Source of the DNA: Loktanella sp. PT4BL
Lineage (GTDB): Bacteria; Pseudomonadota; Alphaproteobacteria; Rhodobacterales; Rhodobacteraceae
Direction: 5' to 3'
NCBI RefSeq assembly: GCF_003201935.1
Contig: NZ_QJJL01000005.1
Location: forward strand, 1 to 64,000
DNA: 64,000 bases
Every line of letters begins with the position of its first letter. The first letter of the stretch is position 1. Below, piece after piece: positions 7,350 through 15,527 of this stretch. The notes under the pieces are model-generated. The model searched no databases. It was not told where the DNA came from and was given only the letters and a program-made list of their open reading frames with translations. The position numbers and the translations under genes were made by a program.

Positions 7350-8351
7350 ATGCAGGCGGGAAAAATGACACCGTTCATCAAGACTGGCGCGATCTGGGCC
7401 TTTGTGGTGCTTGAACTGATTTTCTTCAGCGTCGCAGGTGAATTCCTGTCCCTTTCGGACAAGCCGTTCATGGACCTTGATAATATGCTGCTGCTGCTCA
7501 AGCAGTCGGCGCCGATCGGGATTATCGCGATGGGCATGACGATCATCATGATTAACGGCAACATCGACCTGAGCGTGGGTGCGATCTTTGCGCTGGCGGC
7601 GGTGATCCTGCTCGACAGCATGTCGTGGGCGATTTTTGCCGGTCTGGGCGATTGGGTGATCCCTGTGTCCTGGGCGCTGGCACTTCTGACCGGCGTGGTG
7701 CTTGGGGCTGTCAACGGGCTGATCGTGTGGAAGACAGGTGTTGATGCCTTCATCGTCACCTTAGGGTCCATGCTGGGCTTTCGCGGGCTGGTCTTCATGT
7801 ACAACGGCGAAAACCCCACATCCGAGCTGAACTGGACACTGGTGGACTTTGCCGAGGCGCAATTCCTCGGGCTGCACACGGCCACATGGTTTCTGGCGGC
7901 TGTGACCCTCGTGATCTGGTATGTGATGACGCGCACGGTGCACGGGCGCAACGCCTATGCCATCGGCAATAACCGCGAGGCGGCTGTGAACGCCGGTATC
8001 CGTGTGGGGCCGCATATGATGATCAATTTCATGATTATCGGCTTTCTGGCTGCATTGTCGGCCGTGGTGTTCTACTCGGAATCCGGTTCGGTCAACCCCA
8101 ACGACGGACAGCTTTACGAACTTTGGGTGATCACCGCGGTGGTGCTTGGCGGCACCAAGCTCACCGGCGGGGCGGGGTCCATCATCGGGACGCTGGGCGG
8201 CGTTCTGGCGATCCAGTTGTTGCGCAAAGGCTTGGGCCACATCGGCGCGGATACCGAAACGGTAAACCTTGTGATCGGCCTGATCCTGATCGCGGTACTG
8301 TTTCTTGACCGCCAGTTGAACCTCAAAGGCAAAGAGGAGTTGAAGACATGA
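7350..8351 (+). CDS. Sugar-type ABC transporter permease 2 (RbsC class)
   Basis: A 333-residue membrane protein of the same class as the preceding gene, with INGNIDLSVGAIFAL, VDAFIVTLGSMLGFRGL, the coupling loop TVHGRNAYAIGNN and VVLGGTKLTGGAGSI. Two distinct permeases rather than one RbsC homodimer is a variation seen in several polyol and autoinducer-type importers. The start is preceded by GGGGCGGGG. The stop overlaps the ATPase start (ATGA, 4 nt), so the two should be translationally coupled. Confidence 0.92.
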   Translation: MQAGKMTPFIKTGAIWAFVVLELIFFSVAGEFLSLSDKPFMDLDNMLLLLKQSAPIGIIAMGMTIIMINGNIDLSVGAIFALAAVILLDSMSWAIFAGLGDWVIPVSWALALLTGVVLGAVNGLIVWKTGVDAFIVTLGSMLGFRGLVFMYNGENPTSELNWTLVDFAEAQFLGLHTATWFLAAVTLVIWYVMTRTVHGRNAYAIGNNREAAVNAGIRVGPHMMINFMIIGFLAALSAVVFYSESGSVNPNDGQLYELWVITAVVLGGTKLTGGAGSIIGTLGGVLAIQLLRKGLGHIGADTETVNLVIGLILIAVLFLDRQLNLKGKEELKT

Positions 8352-9862
8352 CCGACCAAACCCCCGCACTGCGGCTTGAGGGCATCGTCAAGACTTTTCC
8401 CGGTGTGCGCGCGCTTGATGGTGTGTCCTTTGCGGTCATGCCGGGCGAGGTGCACGCGCTGATGGGCGAAAATGGCGCTGGCAAATCGACCTTGATGAAG
8501 GTGCTGGGCGGGATCCACCAGCCCAACGAAGGCCAGATCATCGTCGGTGAAGAGCCAACGGTCATGACCTCGCCCTTGCAGGCGAAATCCAAGGGGATTG
8601 TGTTCATCCATCAGGAACTCAGCCTTGCCGAAGAACTGAGTGTGGCCGAGAATATCTATCTTGGTGAATTGCCACTCAAATCCTTCGGCCGTGTGGACTG
8701 GGCCAAGCTCTATGCGCAAACCGATGCCATCCTTGAGAAGTTGAAAGTCGGATTTAACGCCAAGACACGTGTTGGCGACCTGTCTATTGCCAACCAGCAG
8801 ATGGTCGAAATTGCCCGCGCATTGACTGTGGATGCCAAGGCAGTGATCTTTGACGAACCGACCGCGTCCCTGACCGACGCCGAAAAAGTCGTCCTCTTCG
8901 ACGTCATCGCCGACCTGAAATCGCAAGGCGTGGGGATCATCTATATCTCGCACCGCATGGAAGAGATTTTCAAGATCACAGACCGGATCTCGGTGCTGCG
9001 CGACGGGCAATATCAGGGCACGGTCGTCACCGCCGAAACCAATGAGGAAGGTGTCACGCAGATGATGATCGGGCGCAAGCTTGACCTCAGCCGTGCAGCC
9101 GTCACCCATGAGTTGGGCGACATAGCACTCGAAGTGCGCGACCTGTCCTGCGGCAAACTCTTTGAAAACGTTAGCTTTCAGGTGCGCCGCGGCGAGGTTC
9201 TGGGCTTCTACGGGCTGGTGGGCGCCGGGCGCACAGAGATTGCCGAGACGCTTTTTGGCCTGCGCAACCCCAGCGGGGGCACCATTCACCTCGATGGAAA
9301 CGAGATCAAGATCAACTCGCCCGCCGATGCCATTGCGATGGGGATCTCGCTTGTGCCCGAAGACCGCAAGGGGCAGGGCCTCGTGCTGGGTATGAATTGT
9401 CGTGACAACATGACATTGCCGCAGGTCAGTGATCTGACGGCAGGCCCCTTTGTGGCCGAAGGTGCCGAGATTGCGATTTTCGATCAATACCGCGATAAGT
9501 TGGACATTCGCACACCCGGCTGGAAACAGACCGTGGGCAATCTCTCAGGTGGTAACCAGCAAAAGATCGTGATCGGCAAATGGCTGTCGATGCACCCCAA
9601 CGTGCTGATTGTGGATGAACCAACACGCGGCATCGACGTGGGCTCCAAGTCGGAAATTCACAACCTGATCCGTGAGCTTGCCGCACAAGGCTATGCTGTT
9701 ATCGTCATCAGCTCGGAAATGCCCGAGGTGCTGCACGTCAGTGACCGGATTGTCGCGATGTACAGCGGCAAGGTGATGCGGACCTTCACCAGCGAAGAAG
9801 TGACAGAAGACAACCTGATCCAAGCCATTTCCGGAATCACACCCACGAACAAAGTCGCCTAA
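8348..9862 (+). CDS. Sugar-type ABC transporter double ATPase (RbsA/MglA class)
   Basis: A 504-residue ATPase made of two fused nucleotide-binding domains. The first half has a full Walker A (GENGAGKST, 40-48) and Walker B (VIFDEPTASLT). The second half has the degenerate Walker A typical of the class (YGLVGAGRTE), the signature LSGGNQQK and a Walker B ending LIVDEPTRGIDVG. It energises uptake through the two permeases. It is the last gene of the transporter operon, and no clear terminator follows. Confidence 0.94.
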   Translation: MTDQTPALRLEGIVKTFPGVRALDGVSFAVMPGEVHALMGENGAGKSTLMKVLGGIHQPNEGQIIVGEEPTVMTSPLQAKSKGIVFIHQELSLAEELSVAENIYLGELPLKSFGRVDWAKLYAQTDAILEKLKVGFNAKTRVGDLSIANQQMVEIARALTVDAKAVIFDEPTASLTDAEKVVLFDVIADLKSQGVGIIYISHRMEEIFKITDRISVLRDGQYQGTVVTAETNEEGVTQMMIGRKLDLSRAAVTHELGDIALEVRDLSCGKLFENVSFQVRRGEVLGFYGLVGAGRTEIAETLFGLRNPSGGTIHLDGNEIKINSPADAIAMGISLVPEDRKGQGLVLGMNCRDNMTLPQVSDLTAGPFVAEGAEIAIFDQYRDKLDIRTPGWKQTVGNLSGGNQQKIVIGKWLSMHPNVLIVDEPTRGIDVGSKSEIHNLIRELAAQGYAVIVISSEMPEVLHVSDRIVAMYSGKVMRTFTSEEVTEDNLIQAISGITPTNKVA

Positions 9863-9882
9863 GATGCACGTGCCTTTTTCAT

Positions 9883-9941
9883 GTCACCGTAACGTATATG
9901 CGTCACGAAAAAGCGTGAATACGTCACGTTTGATTGTCACG
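9883..9941. repeat. Cluster of GTCAC repeats upstream of the zinc-finger gene
   Basis: GTCAC occurs at 9883, 9902, 9923 and 9936, three of them as GTCACG. CGTGA at 9914-9918 turns two of these into inverted repeats: TCACG-N6-CGTGA (9903-9918) and CGTGA-N5-TCACG (9914-9928). The cluster begins 21 bp after the ATPase stop and ends 58 bp before the small zinc-finger gene. It may be an operator array for that gene; no binding protein can be named. Confidence 0.45.
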
Positions 9942-9998
9942 AAATAGCATTGAATCGTCTCGCTTGTCGGTTGCGGTAACCATCGCTAGACTACGCCC

Positions 9999-10322
9999 AT
10001 GGCTGTCAAACCCGACCCTGTCTTTACAAAGTTGACCAAAGTGCTTTCGGCGCTGAAGGAAACGACTGTGAAAGAAAAGAGCGGAGAAGAGGCAGCCAGT
10101 GAGCTGAAAGAGGATTTCCGGCGCGAAAACGGGGGTGCCCCGCTCACCGATAGTCAGCGGCAAGCCGTGCGCCGGACCAAAATCAGGGTAGAGCGGGAAA
10201 CCAAACGCAAGCAGCACGTACGGCGCTGCGTTGCTTGCGGATCGCAACTGCCGGTCTCTGCACGTGCGGACGCCAAGACATGCAGTGACGCATGTCGGCA
10301 GAAACTAGCACGAAATCGTTAG
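9999..10322 (+). CDS. Small basic protein with C-terminal zinc finger, function unknown
   Basis: 107 residues with a charged, Lys/Glu-rich N-terminal part that is probably helical (about 5-75) and a C-terminal four-cysteine motif (CVACG, about 15 residues, CSDACRQKLARNR). The CxxC...CxxxCRQ pattern looks like a treble-clef or FCS-type zinc finger with a basic tail and could bind nucleic acid. I do not recognise a characterised family member. It stands alone: the GTCAC cluster lies upstream and the Sel1-repeat gene converges on it, with 19 bp between their ends. No strong ribosome site is visible before the ATG. Confidence 0.7.
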   Translation: MAVKPDPVFTKLTKVLSALKETTVKEKSGEEAASELKEDFRRENGGAPLTDSQRQAVRRTKIRVERETKRKQHVRRCVACGSQLPVSARADAKTCSDACRQKLARNR

Positions 10323-10341
10323 GTTGATGTCTGGCGCCGCA

Positions 10342-11058
10342 CTACCAGTCGCAGTCGGCATACCCGCTGCTCAGGCATTTATGCGCCATAAGCTGCGCAA
10401 GTGAAACGTCTTCGACTGACATGTCCTGAGCGACTGACGCCCGAAGGATATCGCCGCCCTCGAACCCGTTCACGTCGCCGATAGCATACCACATATAGGC
10501 TTTGACGTCATCTTGTGGGACGCCTTCGCCATTTCTGTGCATGACGCCAAGCGTGGATTGGGCAAAGGGATCGCCTTGTTTGGCCGCCATGGCGTACCAT
10601 TGGAGCGCCTGCGACAAGTCCTGCGGCACACCTTCACCGTTGCGATACATCACACCAAGGTTGAATTGCGCCGTTATATTTCCCTGTTCGGCGGCCTTGC
10701 GGTACCACCGGACAGCCTGTGCATCGTCTTGGGGCACGCCTTGGCCGTTGTCGTACATGTAGCCCAGATTGGTCTGTGCTGCAGCATCGCCCTGCTTAGC
10801 GGCAAGCCGGTACCATTTTGCGGCTTCGGCATAGTCTCCGAAGCCATCCTCATAAGTTATACCGACGTTATAGAGCGCGAGCACATCGCCGCCCTGCGCG
10901 AGGGGAAGCAATTCTTCGAGTGCAACCTGATAATCGCCTTCGTCAAAGGCCATCATGGCCCTGTCAAAGCTTTGTGCTGTTGCGACAGACCCCGATGACA
11001 AAGCCAGAACCGAGGCCCAAAGGGCATGACGTAGGATACTCATTAAACTACCAAACAT
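10342..11058 (-). CDS. Exported Sel1-repeat protein
   Basis: 238 residues: a signal peptide of about 29 residues (cleavage near VATAQS) followed by at least four Sel1-like repeats (about 36 residues each, with the recurring AAKQGDxxAQxNLGxMYxNGxGVPQD pattern) and a Cys-containing tail (CLSSGYADCDW). Sel1 repeats form alpha-helical solenoids that bind other proteins; a periplasmic scaffold role is inferred. The start could also be the Met at 11043, which gives a cleaner signal peptide; neither start has a clear ribosome site. Confidence 0.82.
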   Translation of the reverse strand: MFGSLMSILRHALWASVLALSSGSVATAQSFDRAMMAFDEGDYQVALEELLPLAQGGDVLALYNVGITYEDGFGDYAEAAKWYRLAAKQGDAAAQTNLGYMYDNGQGVPQDDAQAVRWYRKAAEQGNITAQFNLGVMYRNGEGVPQDLSQALQWYAMAAKQGDPFAQSTLGVMHRNGEGVPQDDVKAYMWYAIGDVNGFEGGDILRASVAQDMSVEDVSLAQLMAHKCLSSGYADCDW

Positions 11059-11140
11059 TAAACAAAAACACAGTGCACTGGATCGGTGAAAAGGTCAAAT
11101 CTGAGCGCGGAACGCCAGCAGCTCAAAATATGCGCGTTTT

Positions 11141-11167
11141 GTCTGTGCTGGGCGCGCCAGCATAGAC
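11141..11167. other. Stem-loop between tRNA-Ser and the Sel1 gene
   Basis: An 11-bp stem with one G-T pair (GTCTGTGCTGG paired with CCAGCATAGAC) encloses the loop GCGCG. It lies 130 bp beyond the 3' end of the leftward tRNA gene and before the leftward Sel1 gene. No T-run follows on either strand, so terminator function is uncertain. Nothing else was recognised in 11059-11296. Confidence 0.35.
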
Positions 11168-11296
11168 CATCAAAGGTGATGCCGCTTTGTTGCGTCAAGA
11201 GTGCGATAGGCCACTTGAAGGTCAAGCCCTTGAACTTGCACTGCAATTTGGAGATGCGGGAGGCATTTGTGCGCATAAAAGCCGCTCGGGCTATCA

Positions 11297-11386
11297 TGGC
11301 GGAGGAGGTGGGATTCGAACCCACGGTAGACTTTCACCTACGTCGGTTTTCAAGACCGGTGCATTCAACCACTCTGCCACTCCTCC
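11297..11386 (-). tRNA. tRNA-Ser (anticodon UGA)
   Basis: Read on the minus strand, a 7-bp acceptor stem (GGAGGAG with CTCCTCC), a discriminator G and an encoded CCA frame a 90-nt class-II tRNA with a long variable arm. The anticodon loop CTTGAAA gives TGA, which reads UCA and related serine codons. The T-arm contains GGTTCGAATCC. All parts fit tRNA-Ser. The 242 bp to its right (11387-11628) must hold its promoter and that of the divergent SPOR-protein operon; I could not fix either by eye. Confidence 0.97.
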
Positions 11387-11628
11387 GACACGGCCCTGTT
11401 AGCGGGTCGTTTCTGATTCGAAAAGCACGTTCACACTTTGGGGAATTCCGCCGACAAAATAAGCGAGAGCCTTTCAAAACGTTTCAACGAAGGCTATCAT
11501 TTCGCTGCGTAGGAAGCGGCGCGCGTTTTGCGCCGTGCGATCATGTCCATCAAAAGGGCATAGAGCAGCAACAAAGATGGCTGAAAACAGCTGATACCTG
11601 CCGCAGAGCAGGTGCAACAGAGGGGCAA

Positions 11629-12597
11629 ATGATGACAGGCTTTGTGTTTTTGAACGCGAGAAAATGGCCGGTTTCGCTGGCAGTGGCCGCGACAATCGGT
11701 TTGACCGCTTGCGACGAGAACGGAGAATTCGCCTTTCCAAGCGCCAGTAACGCTTCCCAGGCTGCCGCTGCACCTTTGCCAGCCAATGCGCTTGGCCAGC
11801 GCATGCAACGTGATGTCGATATCGAACGCCCCGATATTTTCGCGATCAACAGCGACGGATTGTGGGACGGCCGCCCGTCATTGGGCGGTGTCTGGGTTGC
11901 CCACCCCGAGGTGACAGACCCCGAGCGTGTTGTGATCCGCAACACCGAAGGCGGCCAGGAGGTAATCGGTGCGCTGTTCCGCCGTGAGCGCGACAATCCC
12001 GGTCCGCTGTTGCAGGTGTCCTCGGATGCCGCTGATGCGCTGGGTATGCTGCCCGGTGCGCCGACGCGGCTTGAGGTCGTTGTGCTGCGCCGCCAAGAGG
12101 TTGAGGTGCCCCCCGCAGAAGAGAACCCCGTCGTTGCGAGCCTTGCATCCCCTGTCGCTGTTGAAGCCACACCTTTGGAGAATGCGGAAGAGAGCGGGGC
12201 AGGTGAAGCTGCCGCGGCCACCGCTGCAGTTGTTTTGCCTGCAGCTGTTGAAGCTGCCACAGCCGCCGCAGAGGAAACGGCTGCGGCCACGGCCTCCGTG
12301 GCTGCTGATGTTGCCACCCCTAGCGCGCCGATTGATGTGTCTTCCGTGCTTGCAGCCCCCGCACCATTGCCTGCGGGATCGCGGGCGCAGATCGGCGTGT
12401 TCAGCGTGGAGCGCAATGCCAATAGTGCCGTCGCCACGATTGCCGAGGCCGGGATTGAAGCAACAGTGAGCCCCGAAGAGCTTGGCGGACGCACCGTATG
12501 GCGTGTGATCGCGGGGCCGCTGACCGATGCTGCCGATGTGACCCGGCTGAAAGAATTGGGTTTTGTTGATGCCTTTGTGATCGAAGCCACAGAGTAA
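11629..12597 (+). CDS. SPOR-domain lipoprotein with degenerate RlpA-like region
   Basis: 322 residues. A lipoprotein signal (LTAC, Cys28) is followed by a segment (about 70-170) that looks like the double-psi barrel of RlpA lytic transglycosylases: VWVAHPEV, RRERDNPGPLLQVSSDAADALG. Then comes a long Ala/Glu/Val-rich low-complexity linker (about 180-250) and a C-terminal SPOR domain (IGVFSVERNANSAVATI ... WRVIAGPL), which binds denuded glycan at the septum. The usual RlpA 'NDRGP' motif reads RDNPGP, so catalysis is doubtful. The ATG at 11629 is chosen because the open frame upstream runs through the tRNA gene. It directly precedes the D,D-carboxypeptidase, as RlpA genes often do, and is probably a cell-wall factor at division sites. 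Confidence 0.8.
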   Translation: MMTGFVFLNARKWPVSLAVAATIGLTACDENGEFAFPSASNASQAAAAPLPANALGQRMQRDVDIERPDIFAINSDGLWDGRPSLGGVWVAHPEVTDPERVVIRNTEGGQEVIGALFRRERDNPGPLLQVSSDAADALGMLPGAPTRLEVVVLRRQEVEVPPAEENPVVASLASPVAVEATPLENAEESGAGEAAAATAAVVLPAAVEAATAAAEETAAATASVAADVATPSAPIDVSSVLAAPAPLPAGSRAQIGVFSVERNANSAVATIAEAGIEATVSPEELGGRTVWRVIAGPLTDAADVTRLKELGFVDAFVIEATE

Positions 12598-12627
12598 AAG
12601 CCCTTCGAAAAAGGAGAACCTGTCCTC

Positions 12628-13809
12628 ATGCGTTTTGGTTTCTTGCGCCCCTTTGCCGTCATTGCCACTTGCCTGTTCACGCCGGGCTGGGCGCTTGCCT
12701 TTGAGACAAGTGCGACAGCCGCCTATATCTATGACCAGTCGACCGGCACCGTGTTGTTGTCCAAGAATGCCGAGACACCTTTGCCTCCGGCCTCGATGTC
12801 CAAGCTGATGACAATTTACATGGCGTTCGAGGCCGTGGCGGATGGCCGTCTGGACATCAACGAAGAACTGCCCGTGTCGTCCCATGCGGCGAGTTTTGGT
12901 GGCTCGTCCATGTTTCTTGACACGACCGACCGTGTGCGCGTCGAAGATCTGTTGCGCGGTGTGATCGTTGTCTCGGGCAATGACGCCAGCGTTGTGCTCG
13001 CAGAGGCGCTTTCGCCTGACGGGTCCGAGGCCGGTTTTGCGCGCATGATGACTGAACGCGCGCGCCAGATGGGCATGATGAACTCGACCTTCGTCAACTC
13101 GAGCGGATGGCCCGCTGCAGGACACCGGATGTCGATGGAAGACCTCGGTATTCTGGCAGACCGTCTGATCACGGATTTCCCCACGTTCTATCCGCTTTTC
13201 GCCGAAACCGATTTTCCCTTTGACGGGCGCGTTCCGTCCAATTCGGCCAACCGCAACCCCGTTCTGGCGATGGGGCTGGGGGCGGATGGCCTGAAAACCG
13301 GTCACACGATGGAGGCCGGCTTCGGTCTCGTGGGCTCTGCCAAACAGGATGACCGTCGCATCATCTGGGTGATTACCGGTCTTGATAGCCGCGAAGCACG
13401 GGCCGAGGAATCTGTCAGGATCATCAACTGGGCCTTCCGCCAATTTGCCGAAAAGGACGTGGCAGAAGCGGGGACGCGCATTGCGACGGCAGACGTCTGG
13501 ATGGGCGCAATGCCGACGGTCGGTCTGACAGTGGCCGAGGACCTTTCCCTTTTGGTACCGGTTCTCAATCAGGGCGATATCGACGCAGAAGTGGTCTATG
13601 ATAGCCCGATCGAGGCGCCGATCACAGCGGGCCAGCAACTGGGCGAACTGGTCATTACGTTTGATGACCTGCCCGAGAAGCGCATTCCTCTGGTCGCCGA
13701 AGAGGATGTTGCACGGGGCGGGTTTGCGACACGCCTGCGGACGGCGGCGCTGGTGCTTTGGCAGAAATATGGTCCGGCAAACGTGGGCGAGGTGCCGGAA
13801 GAGGCATGA
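12628..13809 (+). CDS. D-alanyl-D-alanine carboxypeptidase (PBP5/6 class)
   Basis: A 393-residue serine D,D-carboxypeptidase that trims the terminal D-Ala of peptidoglycan stem peptides in the periplasm. A signal peptide (about 24 residues) is followed by the penicillin-binding motifs SMSK (Ser56, Lys59), SGN (116-118) and KTG (223-225), then a beta-rich C-terminal domain (about 285-375) and an amphipathic tail that may anchor it to the membrane. AAGGAG precedes the start. The gene lies 30 bp after the SPOR lipoprotein and overlaps tmk by 4 nt (ATGA). Confidence 0.95.
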   Translation: MRFGFLRPFAVIATCLFTPGWALAFETSATAAYIYDQSTGTVLLSKNAETPLPPASMSKLMTIYMAFEAVADGRLDINEELPVSSHAASFGGSSMFLDTTDRVRVEDLLRGVIVVSGNDASVVLAEALSPDGSEAGFARMMTERARQMGMMNSTFVNSSGWPAAGHRMSMEDLGILADRLITDFPTFYPLFAETDFPFDGRVPSNSANRNPVLAMGLGADGLKTGHTMEAGFGLVGSAKQDDRRIIWVITGLDSREARAEESVRIINWAFRQFAEKDVAEAGTRIATADVWMGAMPTVGLTVAEDLSLLVPVLNQGDIDAEVVYDSPIEAPITAGQQLGELVITFDDLPEKRIPLVAEEDVARGGFATRLRTAALVLWQKYGPANVGEVPEEA

Positions 13810-14414
13810 GCAAGCCCCGTTTTATTACCTTCGAGGGCATTGACGGCTCTGGCAAATCCACACAATCCCGCCGTTTTGCAGACCATCTGCGCGCGAAGGG
13901 CGAAGATGTTATCCTGACCCGAGAACCGGGCGGAAGCCCCGGTGCCGAGGAAATTCGCGCGCTTTTGCTGACCGGTGATACGGACCGCTGGTCTCCCGAG
14001 ACCGAAATTCTGTTATTTACGGCCGCCCGTCGCGATCATCTGGAAAAGACGATCCAACCCGCACTGGCAGACGGCAAGACCGTGATCTCGGATCGCTTTG
14101 CCGACAGTACCCGCGTCTATCAGGGGGCCACCCGCGGCGATTTGCGCGGGATCGTAGACAGTTTGCATAGCCTGATGATCGGTCGCGAACCCGACCTGAC
14201 CTTCATCATTGATATGGACCCCGAAACAGCGCTCCAGCGTGGTCTGGCCCGCAAGTCCGGCGAGGACCGGTTTGAAGACTTTGGTCTGGGCTTTCAGGAA
14301 ACGCTGCGCCACGGGTTTCTGGCCTTGGCCCATGCCAATCCCGACCGCTGCGTGTTGATCGACGGTAACCGCACAGCGGACCAGATCGCCAGCGAAATCG
14401 CGGCCTACGCATGA
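13806..14414 (+). CDS. tmk: Thymidylate kinase
   Basis: 202 residues; phosphorylates dTMP to dTDP for DNA synthesis. The P-loop EGIDGSGKST (10-19), the TREPGGSPGAEEIR segment, the DRFADSTRVYQG motif that contacts dTMP, and a lid region near 140-155 are all present. The start at 13806 overlaps the carboxypeptidase stop (ATGA); the frame extends further upstream only as overlap inside that gene. The stop again overlaps holB by 4 nt. Confidence 0.96.
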   Translation: MSKPRFITFEGIDGSGKSTQSRRFADHLRAKGEDVILTREPGGSPGAEEIRALLLTGDTDRWSPETEILLFTAARRDHLEKTIQPALADGKTVISDRFADSTRVYQGATRGDLRGIVDSLHSLMIGREPDLTFIIDMDPETALQRGLARKSGEDRFEDFGLGFQETLRHGFLALAHANPDRCVLIDGNRTADQIASEIAAYA

Positions 14415-15517
14415 GCGATGAAGAGATCCCAGAACCGGATCGCATTGCCGGCGCACCGCATCCACGCGAAACGCAGGTGTTGTTCGGTCAGGACAAGGCA
14501 CAGGCGGATTTTCTGGATGCTTTCGGGGCGGGGCGGCTGCATTCGGGCTGGCTGATTACCGGCCCGCGCGGCGTGGGCAAAGCCACGCTGGCATGGAAGA
14601 TTGCGACCTTCCTGCTGGCCAATCCGGAGGTTGGGCTTTTCGGTGACCCCACGCTCGCTGTTGATCCTGACCACCCCGATGCGCGCCTGATCCAGTCCGG
14701 TGCCCATCCGCGCCTGTCGCTCATCCGCCGCCCGTGGGATGATAAAACCAAAAAGCTGAAAACCGAAATCACCGTCGATGCAGTGCGCAGCCTCAAGACG
14801 TTTTTCCAGATGTCCGCAGCGGATGGCGGGCGGCGTGTGGTCATCGTGGATGCCGCGGATGAATTGAACCGCAACGCGGCCAACGCGATCCTGAAAGAGC
14901 TGGAAGAGCCCCCCGCGAATTGCACGATCCTTCTGGTCGCGCATCAGCCGTCAAGGCTTTTGCCGACGATCCGCTCGCGCTGCCGCGAACTCCGCTGTGC
15001 GCGTCTGAACGCCGCTGATTTACAAAGCGCACTGGCACAGGCAGGCCACCCGTCCGAACAATCCGAGAGCCTTGCCACTCTTGCGGGTGGTTCTGCGGGT
15101 GATGCGATCCGGCTGTTGAACCATGACGGGCTGGCGCTTTATGCGGAACTGATCAAAACCCTTGAACGCCTGCCGCGCATGGACCGCCCCGCAGCTTTGC
15201 ACCTTGCGGATGCCTGTGTCGGCAAAGCGGGCGAGGTGCGCTTTGGCATGACGCTTGATCTGATTGATCTCTTTTTGTCGCGCACCGCACGCGCGGGCCT
15301 GATGGGTGAACCGTCCGCACAAGGGGCGCCGGGTGAAGCGCGGCTGCTTGCGCGTCTGGCCCCGGATGACCGCGCAGCACGACGCTGGGCGCAATTGCAG
15401 CAAGACTTGACGGACCGGTCACGCCACGGGCGCGCTGTGAACCTTGACCCTGCCGCGCTGATCCTTGATATGATCTTCAAAATAGAAGAGACGGCGCAAG
15501 CGACAGCCCTCATCTGA
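14411..15517 (+). CDS. holB: DNA polymerase III delta' subunit
   Basis: 368 residues; a clamp-loader AAA+ subunit. It has the P-loop-like GPRGVGKATL (51-60), a SRCRELRC arginine-finger region, and the segment NAANAILKELEEPP typical of delta'/gamma. The position directly after tmk and before tatD is the conserved arrangement seen in many bacteria. It starts inside the tmk stop (4-nt overlap), so it is coupled to it. The classical zinc-binding cysteines of gamma are absent, as expected for alphaproteobacterial delta'. Confidence 0.93.
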   Translation: MSDEEIPEPDRIAGAPHPRETQVLFGQDKAQADFLDAFGAGRLHSGWLITGPRGVGKATLAWKIATFLLANPEVGLFGDPTLAVDPDHPDARLIQSGAHPRLSLIRRPWDDKTKKLKTEITVDAVRSLKTFFQMSAADGGRRVVIVDAADELNRNAANAILKELEEPPANCTILLVAHQPSRLLPTIRSRCRELRCARLNAADLQSALAQAGHPSEQSESLATLAGGSAGDAIRLLNHDGLALYAELIKTLERLPRMDRPAALHLADACVGKAGEVRFGMTLDLIDLFLSRTARAGLMGEPSAQGAPGEARLLARLAPDDRAARRWAQLQQDLTDRSRHGRAVNLDPAALILDMIFKIEETAQATALI

Positions 15518-15527
15518 AGGCCCCATA

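Noticed and set aside
9861..9879. Terminator after the sugar-type ATPase (GCACGTGC followed by TTTTT)
   Set aside because: The palindrome GCACGTGC leaves almost no loop and is too short for a convincing intrinsic terminator.
11086..11628. N-terminal extension of the SPOR lipoprotein frame
   Set aside because: It reads through the antisense of tRNA-Ser and lacks a signal peptide; the lipoprotein signal begins at 11629.
11878..13638. 586-residue minus-strand frame opposite the SPOR and carboxypeptidase genes
   Set aside because: It mirrors the third-position GC pattern of well-supported genes on the plus strand and has no recognisable domain.
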